Shown piece after piece: positions 1 to 7,681 of a stretch of DNA of 64,000 bases. The notes beneath the pieces were generated by a model. The model saw only the letters and a program-made list of their open reading frames with translations. It made no database searches and was not told where the DNA came from. Both the position numbers and the translations under genes were made by a program. This stretch comes from Comamonas testosteroni (GTDB lineage: Bacteria; Pseudomonadota; Gammaproteobacteria; Burkholderiales; Burkholderiaceae_C), in the NCBI RefSeq assembly GCF_000761245.1, contig NZ_AWOR01000099.1, positions 153,889-217,888 on the forward strand. The letters run 5' to 3'. Each line of letters starts with the position of its first letter. Position 1 is the stretch's first letter.

Positions 1-2
1 TG

Positions 3-866
3 GACGTGGTGGAAATGATGGACGGCCTGATGCAGGGAGCTGACCGCGATCTGGTCAAGGTCTGGCAGAAGATGAACGCGCCGCGTTTCGACAACATTAT
101 GGTCAACACCAAGACCGTGGGTGCCGAAGCCACGCCCGAAGGCATCAAGGTCACGTTTGCTCCTGCCAAGGACGGCGTCACCGTGCCCGAACCCCAGACA
201 TACGACCTGGTGCTGCAAGCCGTGGGCCGCACGCCCAACGGCAAGAAGATCAGCGCCGACAAGGCTGGCGTGGCCGTGACCGACCGCGGCTTCATCGACG
301 TCGACATCCAGATGCGCACCAACGTGCCCAACATCTTCGCGATCGGCGACATCGTGGGTCAGCCCATGCTGGCGCACAAGGCCGTGCACGAAGCGCATGT
401 GGCCGCCGAAGTCATCGCCGGTGAACTGCAAGGTAACAAGGAGTTGGCAGCTGCCGCTTTCAACGCCCGCGTGATTCCTTCGGTCGCCTACACCGACCCC
501 GAAGTGGCATGGGTCGGTCTGACCGAAGACCAGGCCAAGGCACAAGGCATCAAGGTCAAGAAGGGCCTGTTCCCCTGGGCTGCCTCGGGCCGCGCCATCG
601 CCAACGGCCGCGACGAAGGCTTCACCAAGCTGTTGTTTGACGACTCCCCCGAAGCCCACGGCCACGGCCGTATCCTTGGCGGCGGCATGGTCGGCACGCA
701 TGCCGGCGACATGATTGGTGAAATCGCCCTGGCCATCGAGATGGGTGCTGACACCGTGGACATCGGCAAGACCATCCACCCCCATCCAACCCTTGGCGAG
801 TCCATCGGCATGGCGGCGGAAGTGGCGCACGGTTCCTGCACGGACGTGCCACCGGTGCGCAAGTAA
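3..866 (+). CDS. lpdA: Dihydrolipoyl dehydrogenase (E3), 3' part
   Basis: This is the C-terminal ~287 residues of a flavoprotein disulfide reductase; the reading frame is already open at the window edge, so the FAD-binding N-terminus and redox disulfide lie upstream. Visible features are the end of the NAD domain (LQAVGRTPN), the second FAD contact (FAIGDIVGQPMLAHKA) and the dimerisation domain. The catalytic HPHPTLGE motif near the C-terminus supplies the active-site His-Glu pair of the partner subunit. By family, the enzyme reoxidises dihydrolipoamide of the pyruvate or 2-oxoglutarate dehydrogenase complex with NAD+. Which complex it serves cannot be told without the upstream genes. A rho-independent terminator follows, so it is the last gene of its transcript. 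Confidence 0.93.
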   Translation, partial: DVVEMMDGLMQGADRDLVKVWQKMNAPRFDNIMVNTKTVGAEATPEGIKVTFAPAKDGVTVPEPQTYDLVLQAVGRTPNGKKISADKAGVAVTDRGFIDVDIQMRTNVPNIFAIGDIVGQPMLAHKAVHEAHVAAEVIAGELQGNKELAAAAFNARVIPSVAYTDPEVAWVGLTEDQAKAQGIKVKKGLFPWAASGRAIANGRDEGFTKLLFDDSPEAHGHGRILGGGMVGTHAGDMIGEIALAIEMGADTVDIGKTIHPHPTLGESIGMAAEVAHGSCTDVPPVRK

Positions 867-903
867 GCGTAGTGATTAGGTCTCAGGACCTGCTCAAAAT
901 AAA

Positions 904-927
904 GGCAGCCTTAGGGCTGCTTTTTTA
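904..927 (+). terminator. Rho-independent terminator after lpdA
   Basis: Stem GCAGCC / GGCTGC with a short TTAG loop is followed by a run of six T. It lies 38 bases after the lpdA stop codon. Confidence 0.85.
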
Positions 928-976
928 TTCTGATGTCTGCTTGCGCTGAATTGGCAAGCGCTGGAGACATATTTGA

Positions 977-1369
977 TTGTATTTTTATCTATGCCTGCTG
1001 AGCTTCAATGCGCTGATTGGCAACCATGATGTGCATGGCAAGAATTTTTCGCTGCTGTACAAGGTTAGGAGCCCTGTGCTGGCACCGTTCTACGATCTGC
1101 TCTCTACAGCGATTTACCCCCAGCTGACGCCCAAGATGGCAATGAAGGTGGGCAGCAAATACAAGTTCAGCGAGCTGGAAGCCAGGCACTGGGAGCAGTT
1201 TGCCGAAGAATCAGGCCTCGCCAAGGCTGCGACGCGCAAGCGTTTGCAGCAGTTGGCGAAAGAGCTACCCGCTGCCGCCCGCAAGCTGCAGGCTGCGCCA
1301 TCGCATGGTAATGCGATCGTGCAGCTGATAGAGCAGCGCTGTGCTTTGACGCTGAGGCGCTTGGCTTGA
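977..1369 (+). pseudogene. HipA-like Ser/Thr kinase, C-terminal remnant
   Basis: The frame opens right after a TGA at 974 and encodes about 130 residues. The segment LIGNHDVHGKNFSLLY matches the catalytic loop of HipA toxin kinases (N-x-D-x-H-x-K-N), followed by a metal-binding-like PFYDLLST region and a helical C-terminus. The N-terminal ~300 residues of the family, including the ATP-binding loop and the HipB contact surface, are missing, and no hipB is present. There is no convincing ribosome binding site; the first possible start is TTG. I take it as the relic of a hipBA toxin-antitoxin locus, probably not a functional kinase. Two palindromic operators of a type often seen at hip loci lie just downstream. 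Confidence 0.75.
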
Positions 1370-1416
1370 GCACGCGTGATTTCACGCCTAGATCGGAGCG
1401 CAGCGATGCCAATTAA

Positions 1417-1434
1417 ATTTCCCGAACGGGAAAT
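1417..1434. promoter_or_regulatory. 18-bp palindromic operator, copy 1
   Basis: Perfect inverted repeat ATTTCCCG-AA-CGGGAAAT. The same 18-bp site recurs 49 bp downstream with one changed base. The paired TTCCCG/CGGGAA design resembles operators of HipB/Xre-type repressors. No such repressor gene remains nearby, so the cognate protein is unknown. Confidence 0.6.
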
Positions 1435-1465
1435 ATGTATTTAAATCAGCTGCGGCAAGTTAAAA

Positions 1466-1483
1466 ATTTCCTGATCGGGAAAT
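1466..1483. promoter_or_regulatory. 18-bp palindromic operator, copy 2
   Basis: ATTTCCTG-AT-CGGGAAAT, the same architecture as the site at 1417 with one mismatch between its arms. The two sites lie in the same orientation, 49 bp apart centre to centre, upstream of the GFA-family gene. Confidence 0.6.
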
Positions 1484-1486
1484 CCC

Positions 1487-1541
1487 AAGTTTCATAGCTT
1501 CTAGTGGTTGTTGCATAAGTGTTTGAGTCTGATTTGACCGA
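1487..1541 (+). repeat. Dispersed intergenic repeat, degenerate copy
   Basis: A segment beginning TTTCATAGCTTCTAG and continuing through GCATAAG to GATTTGACC resembles the intergenic elements at 2076, 4824 and 45812 (GATAGCT..., a GCGCTTT-like block, a TAAGCG-like block, then a T-rich end). It is the most degenerate of the four copies in this orientation. Confidence 0.45.
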
Positions 1542-1598
1542 TATTGGATGGCGTTGATTTCAACGCTCGCCACATACCCCCCCTTGATGGAGACCGTC

Positions 1599-2075
1599 AT
1601 GCTCATTCCCAGCCTCGATCTATCCCAACCGCTACAAGCAAGCTGCCATTGCGGCGCAGTGCGTTTTTCAGTGCTGCTCAGCGACGGGCTGAACACCGCA
1701 CGGCGTTGCAATTGTTCGTTTTGCCGCATGCGCGGTGCGGTGGCGTTGTCGGCAGAGCTGAGCGGAATCGAGGTGCTGCAGGGACAGGATGCGCTGACGC
1801 TCTACCAGTTCAATACCGGGCAGGCCAAGCATTTCTTTTGCAAGCATTGCGGCATTTATACCTTTCACCAGCGGCGCTCGTCGCCGCATCAGTACGGTGT
1901 GAATGTGGCTTGCATAGCGGGCATGAGCCCGTTTGACTTTGCCGAAGTAGTGGTGAGCGAAGGGCGCTCGCACCCCAACGACCGCCGCGCAGGTGCTGCT
2001 GCGGGCAAGTCTGTGGCGGCGGGCTGGCTGAGTTACAAGGCGAATCCCTTGGCCGAAGCGCAGCTTGAGGAGTAA
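1599..2075 (+). CDS. GFA family zinc-binding protein
   Basis: A 158-residue protein of the GFA fold (glutathione-dependent formaldehyde-activating enzyme/centromere protein V family). Paired cysteines typical of the family are visible: CHC at 16-18, CNCSFC at 37-42 and CKHC at 81-84, which would bind two zinc ions. I chose ATG 1599 because GGAG lies about 7 bases upstream; ATG 1587 and 1548 are in frame but have no such site. Most bacterial members have no proven substrate, so formaldehyde-glutathione chemistry should not be assumed. It is a single gene between two copies of the dispersed repeat. Confidence 0.8.
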   Translation: MLIPSLDLSQPLQASCHCGAVRFSVLLSDGLNTARRCNCSFCRMRGAVALSAELSGIEVLQGQDALTLYQFNTGQAKHFFCKHCGIYTFHQRRSSPHQYGVNVACIAGMSPFDFAEVVVSEGRSHPNDRRAGAAAGKSVAAGWLSYKANPLAEAQLEE

Positions 2076-2135
2076 TTTTGATAGCTGCTAACGCTTTGCA
2101 GGTAAGCGTTAGCGGTCATTTTTAATGAAATTTCT
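2076..2135 (+). repeat. Dispersed intergenic repeat
   Basis: Starts directly after the GFA gene stop. It contains GATAGCTGCTAACGCTTTG and then GTAAGCGTTAGCGG, so AACGCTT and AAGCGTT can pair, followed by a T-rich tract. Same element as at 4824 and 45812. It may act as a weak terminator for the gene before it. Confidence 0.6.
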
Positions 2136-2218
2136 GAGTTCGGCATCGAATCAGCCAGCCAGATAGGCCGGCGGGCGGTGCAGGTGGGGCGCTGCCTGGC
2201 AAGCGCGCCCGCCATGGC

Positions 2219-3589
2219 TTAGCCGCGCCTGGCCTTGGTGCCGCGCACCGCTACCATTAGCACCAGTGCCGAGAGGATCAGCATGACCAGCACGAGATAA
2301 ATGCTGTAGTGCCTGTTGCCTGTGTACTGGGTCAGCAGGCCGGCCAGCGTGGGGCTGGCGGCCGAGCCCAGGTTGCCCAGGCTGCTGATGAGGGCGATGC
2401 CACCGGCGGCCACGGCCGGTGACAGATAGTCGCTGACTAGGGCAAAGAACAGTGGGGGCAGGGCCGCAAGTCCGATCAGCGTGAAGGCCAGTGCAATCAG
2501 CGAGCCCTCAAGATGGCCGTGCATCTGCAGGGTGACGATCAGGCCGGCAATGGCCATGCCGGTGGCGATGAACAAATGCCAGCGGCGGTCGCGGAACCGG
2601 TCGGAGCTGGCACCGAAGGCAATCATGCCGAAGAAGCCTGCGACAAAGGGAAGGGCCGAGTAGACGCCGACATGCAGCACGTCCTGCACGCCCAGGCCCT
2701 GAATCACGGTAGGCATCCAGAAAACAAACAGATAGGTGGCACCGTGCATCATGAAATACACGAGTGACAGGGCATAGACCTTGGGGTCGTGCAGCAACTG
2801 GCCCAGAGTGGCGCTGCTGTGGGCCGCCTTGTGCCCGTGGCCGCCATGATGAGCAACTTGGCCGCCGTCGTTGGCGATGTTGTGTTGCAGGCGCGCTTTT
2901 TCGGCGTCTGTCAGCCAGCCGGCATCGCTCGGCTTGTCCTGGAGATAGAAGTAGAGGATCAGACCCAGCATGCAGGCGGGAGGGCCCTGAATGAGAAACA
3001 GCCACTGCCAGCCATGCAGACCGTCGATGCCATCCATATATTTGAGAATGGCGCCGCACAACGGGCCGGCCGCAATCGCCATGGCCATGACGGCTGAGAG
3101 AAAGATGGAGATCACGCGGCCGCGGCGTGCCGAGGGATACCAGTAGGTGAAGTAGAGAATGACGCCGGGAAAGAAGCCGGCTTCGAAGGCGCCCAGTAGA
3201 AAGCGTGCCACATAGAACTGCATGGGAGTGGAGACCCAGGCCATGGCGGTGGCGATGACGCCCCAGACCAGCATGATGCGCATCAGCGTCTTGCGCGTGC
3301 CAATCTTCTCCAGCAGCAGATTGCTGGGCACTTCAAACAGAAAGTAGCCGATGAAGAACAGGCCAGCGCCAAAGCCGTAGGCGGCGTCGCCGAAATCCAG
3401 CGTCTGCTTCATCTGGATCTGGGCGTAGCCGATGTTGATGCGGTCCAGGTAGGCGACCATGTAGCAGATCAGCAGCAGGGGCAGCAGCCGCCAACTGACC
3501 TTGGCATACAGCGCGTTGTCTGCATCGATGTCGTTGCTGGTGTCCTGCCTGGGCGTTGCGCCCGAAATGGTCGTCGCGCTTGGGGTCAT
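2219..3589 (-). CDS. MFS transporter, anion:cation symporter (ACS) type
   Basis: A 456-residue, 12-helix major facilitator permease. The N-terminal sequence LLPLLLICYMVAYLDRINIGYA and the loop LLEKIGTRKTLMRIM are typical of the ACS family (phthalate, hydroxybenzoate, glucarate and tartrate carriers). The central cytoplasmic loop is long and His-rich (HHGGHGHKAAHS). Substrates of this family are usually small organic anions taken up with protons. There is no adjacent catabolic enzyme, so the substrate is unknown. Upstream lies a 750-bp stretch without an evident gene, so it is probably monocistronic. Confidence 0.85.
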   Translation of the reverse strand: MTPSATTISGATPRQDTSNDIDADNALYAKVSWRLLPLLLICYMVAYLDRINIGYAQIQMKQTLDFGDAAYGFGAGLFFIGYFLFEVPSNLLLEKIGTRKTLMRIMLVWGVIATAMAWVSTPMQFYVARFLLGAFEAGFFPGVILYFTYWYPSARRGRVISIFLSAVMAMAIAAGPLCGAILKYMDGIDGLHGWQWLFLIQGPPACMLGLILYFYLQDKPSDAGWLTDAEKARLQHNIANDGGQVAHHGGHGHKAAHSSATLGQLLHDPKVYALSLVYFMMHGATYLFVFWMPTVIQGLGVQDVLHVGVYSALPFVAGFFGMIAFGASSDRFRDRRWHLFIATGMAIAGLIVTLQMHGHLEGSLIALAFTLIGLAALPPLFFALVSDYLSPAVAAGGIALISSLGNLGSAASPTLAGLLTQYTGNRHYSIYLVLVMLILSALVLMVAVRGTKARRG

Positions 3590-4340
3590 GCTTGCCTCTT
3601 GGAAGTTGGTATGGGGCGCTGGGCGCTTCCTTGCGGCGCGGGTTGCAGCATCACGACGTAGACGCTACAAGCCACTGCGCTAGGGCTATGCCGGGCTTTT
3701 TTGTTGTCTTGAATACAGGGGGAGCTGCGCAGAGGCTCACAGCATCAAGCCGTGGGGCATAGGCTGCCAAGTCTTGGTGCAAGGACCTCACGCGGTCACG
3801 GCGGAGACTGTGGTTGTGACCAGTGATTGGGCTGCTTGCCTTCGAGTTCCCGGTTCATTTCCTGCTACTGCCCTTCATGGCCTGGACCTGGCTGCGCACA
3901 GGTATGCATCAGCCTGTCTTGACCTCTGCGGGGGGCAGAAATCAAGGAGTTCGAGGGGGCAATGTAGGGCTGGTGCCCTGAACGGACTTAACGCATGCCG
4001 CAATTTAGTTGCCAGATCATGACATCCGAGGGTAAACCTTAGGGTCGGCCTTGCTGCGGCAAGGCAACGGGAGATGCTGCAGTTTCGCGCAGCGATAGCG
4101 TGCGCCCATGCTGCACTTGCGCAGGGCAGGCAGCCGTTTCATCTGCGGATAGCTGATGTGGCTGAGTATGTATTTTTGATAATGGCCAGCGCTCTGAGTA
4201 TGGGAGAAGGAGCCAGTTGGGCTTTTATTCGCACAAGCGGGTTGCCAGAGCTTTTGAGCCGCCGCATTAAGCTAGCGGATACGCCCGGCATGGCTCCGGG
4301 CGTTGGTGGATCGCTGGGTTCAGCGATGGGGCGTGCTGCC
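3590..4340. other. 750-bp gap, no convincing gene
   Basis: Short open frames exist on both strands, but none has a recognisable domain, a good ribosome site or family-like composition. Near 4281-4303 there is a hairpin (ACGCCCGG...CCGGGCGT) without a T-run. It may be a decayed gene or simply the promoter region of the MFS gene. Confidence 0.5.
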
Positions 4341-4697
4341 TCAGGCCTTTTTCAGAAACTCTGATTTGAGAATGAATGGACCCTGATCCGTCTTGCAATC
4401 CACGTCATGGTCGCCGTTGTCATAGACTAGGCGAATGCCTTTGATCTTGGTGCCTTTTTTGATGACGGTAGAGGAGCCTTTGACCTTCAAGTCCTTGACC
4501 AGCAGCACACTGTCGCCGTCGGCCAGCGGCGTGCCGTTGGCGTCCTTGATGACGCGGGGGCCGTTGTCTTCATCGGCGATGGCTTCTGCATGGGCCGACC
4601 ATTCATGGGCGCAGTCGGGGCAGATCAGCAGATCGCCATCGGGGTAGGTGTTGTCCAGACCGCATTGGGGGCAAGAGGGTAGGGTGGCTGTGCTCAA
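4341..4697 (-). CDS. yjdM: PhnA/YjdM zinc-ribbon protein
   Basis: 118 residues, the usual length for the PhnA/YjdM family. An N-terminal zinc ribbon (CPQC at ~9-12, CPDC at ~28-31) is followed by the PhnA domain, with GDSVLLVKDLKVKG, VIKKGTKIKGIRL and a C-terminal TDQGPFILKSEFLKKA. Although first named with phosphonate genes, this protein is not phosphonoacetate hydrolase and its cellular role is not settled. No phn genes are nearby. It is a single gene, well separated from its neighbours. Confidence 0.9.
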   Translation of the reverse strand: MSTATLPSCPQCGLDNTYPDGDLLICPDCAHEWSAHAEAIADEDNGPRVIKDANGTPLADGDSVLLVKDLKVKGSSTVIKKGTKIKGIRLVYDNGDHDVDCKTDQGPFILKSEFLKKA

Positions 4698-4823
4698 GGA
4701 TTAGCTTCCGTTCAAAGAGTAAGCACCAAGCCTAGCTGCTAAACAGTAGTGTCCCGGATTGGTGCGGATTGCAAGACCACCATGCCCAAGGCTGGGGCGC
4801 AGCCGCATGGCATGAATTTTATG

Positions 4824-4884
4824 TTTTTGATAGCTTCTGGCGCTTTCTGGGTAAGCGCCAGAGGCCGTTTTGTCTTGAATTTTT
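4824..4884 (+). repeat. Dispersed intergenic repeat
   Basis: GATAGCTTCTGGCGCTTT and then GTAAGCGCCAGAGGCC give a pairable CTGGCGCTT / AAGCGCCAG stem, followed by a T-rich end. It lies just past the 3' end of the minus-strand LysR gene. Same family as the copies at 2076 and 45812. Confidence 0.65.
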
Positions 4885-4892
4885 GCGGGAAA

Positions 4893-5804
4893 TCAACGCA
4901 CCAGATGCCCGGCCAGAAAGTCGATGAACACCCGTGTCTTGCGCGGCAGGTGGCGGCTGCCGGGGAAGACCAGATGAATCGGCTGGTTGGGCAGGGCGTA
5001 CTCGGGCAGCACGCGCTGCAGCTGGCCGTTGCGCACATCGTCCTGCACCAGCCAGTCGGGCAGCACGGCTACACCCAGGCCCGCCAGCGCCAGCGCGCGA
5101 ATCGCGCTCGATGAATTGGACTGGTGGGCGGCGCGGCCCTGCACCTCGGTCTGCTGGCCCTGGGCGCTTGCTAGCACCCAGTGCGTGGGGCTGTCCAGAT
5201 TGCTGTTGGCAATCCAGGGCAGATCGGCCAGGTCTTGCGGCTGCTTCACGGCTTGCAAGCCAGTCAACCGGGGGGATGCGATCAGCCAGATTTCGTAATC
5301 TGCCAGCTTGCGGCTTTTGAGGCTGGAATCGGCCAGGCTGCCCAGGCGCACAACCAGGTCGAGCTTTTCGGCCACCAGATCGCTGAGCGAGGAATTGGCA
5401 TCGTGGTGGATGGCAATGCCTGGGTAGCGCTGCACAAACTGCGGAATCAACGGCAGCACATAGCGTTCGCCAAACTCGGCCGTGGTGCTGATGCGCAACT
5501 GCCCGCGCAGGCGGCGGCTGCCGTGCTGGGCATTGTCAAATGCAGCTTCGATATGGCCGAAGATCTGCTTGAACTCGTCATAGAACTGCTGGCCGCTTTC
5601 CGTCAATGCCACCGATCGCGTGCTGCGCACGAGCAAAGTAATGGACAGGGCTTCCTCCAGCGCCTTCACATGCAGGCTGGCCATGGCTTTGCTGATGTTC
5701 AGGTAGTCGGCGGCCTTGGTGTAGGTACCCAGCTCCACCACGGCCAGAAAAGTCTGCACGCGATGAAGCTGGGTATGGATGGCGGTGCTTGCGGTTGCGG
5801 CCAT
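4893..5804 (-). CDS. LysR-type transcriptional regulator
   Basis: 303 residues, typical LysR length. The N-terminal winged helix-turn-helix (about residues 14-72) shows FLAVVELGTYTKAADYLNISKAMASLHVKALE, followed by the two-lobed effector-binding domain starting near residue 95. It belongs to the broad group with SRPxxR-like C-termini (LVFPGSRHLPRKTRVFIDFL). The gene is divergent from the MFS exporter, with 88 bp between the starts, the usual arrangement for a LysR protein controlling the neighbour. The inducer cannot be predicted. Confidence 0.9.
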   Translation of the reverse strand: MAATASTAIHTQLHRVQTFLAVVELGTYTKAADYLNISKAMASLHVKALEEALSITLLVRSTRSVALTESGQQFYDEFKQIFGHIEAAFDNAQHGSRRLRGQLRISTTAEFGERYVLPLIPQFVQRYPGIAIHHDANSSLSDLVAEKLDLVVRLGSLADSSLKSRKLADYEIWLIASPRLTGLQAVKQPQDLADLPWIANSNLDSPTHWVLASAQGQQTEVQGRAAHQSNSSSAIRALALAGLGVAVLPDWLVQDDVRNGQLQRVLPEYALPNQPIHLVFPGSRHLPRKTRVFIDFLAGHLVR

Positions 5805-5892
5805 TGTTTAGTTCAGTCAAACAAAGTATCAAGCATAGCGGTATCGACGCGCTGGGGTGCGCTCTCTACCATGCGCAGCTCAAAGGAAAGAC

Positions 5893-7252
5893 ATGAGCTA
5901 CCGCTACCGCATTGCCCTGGTGTTTTTGACCGGGTTTTTTATCGACTGCATCAATATTTTCATGCCCGCTGTCGCCTTGCCCCGGCTGGCTGCCGAGTTT
6001 GAAGTCGCCAGTCTGGACACGGCATGGGTGGGTAATGCCTACATTCTGGGTTTGACCTTGGTGATTCCCATCAGCACCTGGCTGGCCAGTCGCTGGGGCG
6101 CGCGGCGTTTGCTGGCGGCTTCCATGCTGGTGTTTGCGCTGGCCGTGGCGGCTTGCGGTATGGCGGGCAGTTTTGCGGCCGTCGTGGGCTGGCGCTTTGT
6201 GCAAGGCATGGCTGGCGGGTTGCTGATTCCCGTGGGGCAGGCCATGGCCTTTGCTCCGTTTCAGGGGGGGCGAGCGCGCACGCATTTCCACTATGGTCAT
6301 GGCCGTGGCCCTGATTGCACCGGCCTTGTCGCCGGTGCTGGGCGGGCTGATTGTGGACAACAGCTCCTGGCGCTGGGTGTTTTTCGCCAATACTCCGTTG
6401 GCTCTGGCTGCCGCGCTGCTGGCATGGTACTGGGTGCGTGACCCTGCAGAGTCGTCCGAGCCATCGGCTGTGGCCAAGCCCGATATCACCGGGCTGCTGC
6501 TGATCAGCACCGCGCTGGCGGCCGTGCTGTTGGGCATGTCGCTCTACGGCGCAGGCCATGGCTGGGGCGGGGCGCTGTTGTGTCTGGCCGTGGGGCTGGT
6601 GGCCGGCGCGCTCTATGTGCGCCACTGCCGCCGCGTGCCAAACCCGGTGGTTCAGCTGCGCTTGCTGCACAGCCCGCGCCTGCGTGTGTCCATGGCCGTG
6701 TACTACGCCGTGCCCGGCGTGTTTACCGGCGTCAATCTGCTGAGCCTGTTTTTTCTGCAAGACCTGCTGGCGCTGAGCGCCCAGCGCTCTGGCATGTTCA
6801 TGCTGCTCTATGCCAGCGGCGCGCTGCTGGCCATGCTGCTGTGCGGCCGCATCTATAACCGCGTGGGCGCGCGGCCGCTGTTTGGGGTCAGCCTGCTGCT
6901 GCACAGCTTGGGCATTGCCTGCCTGGTGGCGGTGAACAGCGTGGGCGATCTGCCAACCCTGGTGCTGGCCTATGCCTTGATGGGCCTGGGCGGCGGCCTG
7001 GCGGCGAACGCCGCACAAACCACGGCGCTGATGGATTTTCATGGCGCCGATATGCCGCAGGCCAGCGTGATCTGGAACATCAACCGCCAGATGGCCTTCA
7101 GCGTGGGCGCGGCCCTGTTTTTGATGATCTTCAACCTGCTGCAGCCGCATATCGGCGCGCTGTCGGCCTATCACGCAAGTTTTGCCGCCGCCGCTTTGGC
7201 CGGGTTGCTGCCGCTGAGCTGTTTACATACCTTGAAAGAAAAACAAGCATGA
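5893..7252 (+). pseudogene. MFS exporter, frameshifted in a G run
   Basis: Two overlapping frames together encode one ~450-residue multi-helix MFS permease. The first runs from ATG 5893 (AAAGGAAAG ribosome site) to about 6270, covering helices 1-4. The second carries the rest, ending at 7252. The frame is lost at 6264-6270, a run of seven G. With six G the protein would read QGGERARISTMVM, the expected loop after helix 4 of DHA-type exporters. The break is therefore a one-base insertion in a homopolymer: a real phase-variable or inactivating change, or a sequencing error. The last codons overlap the next gene (ATGA). Divergent LysR gene upstream. Confidence 0.8.
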
Positions 7253-7650
7253 ACGACCACAACCTCAAAGCCGCCGCCCAGAGCATTCACGATGTGCATG
7301 TGCTGATCCACACCGTCTTTACCCAGCAGAGCGACGCCGCACAGGCCGCTTTCCAGGCGCTGATGTCGGTGTTTGCCGAAGGCTTCAGCATGGTCACCAC
7401 GGGCGGCCAGATCGTGACGCTTGCCCAGGTGCAGCAAATGTTTGAAGGCGCTGCAGGTGCCAGGCCGGGCTTGCAGATTGCGGTGGATGCGCTGCAGTCT
7501 GTCTGGCATGCAGGCCCGCATGTGGCCTTGCGCTACCGCGAAACGCATAGCTTGGCAGGCGTTGCCACGGCGCGCTATTCCACGGCGCTGCTGGAAGTCA
7601 CCACCAGCGGCGTGCTATGGCATGCGCTGCATGAAACGGCGATTGCCTGA
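7249..7650 (+). CDS. NTF2-like (SnoaL-type) small protein
   Basis: 133 residues whose pattern, a long N-terminal helix followed by strands with FAEGFSMVTTGGQIVTLAQVQQMF, fits the NTF2-like/DUF4440 cone fold used by small enzymes and binding proteins. No catalytic residues can be assigned. Its ATG overlaps the stop of the MFS gene (ATGA), so translation depends on that transcript and probably on the correct reading frame of the permease. Its function is likely linked to the exported compound. The family call is moderate. Confidence 0.6.
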   Translation: MNDHNLKAAAQSIHDVHVLIHTVFTQQSDAAQAAFQALMSVFAEGFSMVTTGGQIVTLAQVQQMFEGAAGARPGLQIAVDALQSVWHAGPHVALRYRETHSLAGVATARYSTALLEVTTSGVLWHALHETAIA

Positions 7651-7681
7651 TGCCCCACTTCCGCTCCACTGCAGCCCGGCT

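Noticed and set aside
977..1369. HipA-like gene as a working toxin
   Set aside because: Most of the kinase, the ATP loop and hipB are missing, and the frame begins right after a stop codon.
4281..4303. Hairpin ACGCCCGG...CCGGGCGT as a terminator
   Set aside because: No T-run on either strand and no gene clearly ending there.
4074..4364. Open frame of 96 codons in the 3.6-4.3 kb gap
   Set aside because: No ribosome site or family resemblance; overlaps the 3' end of the PhnA/YjdM gene.
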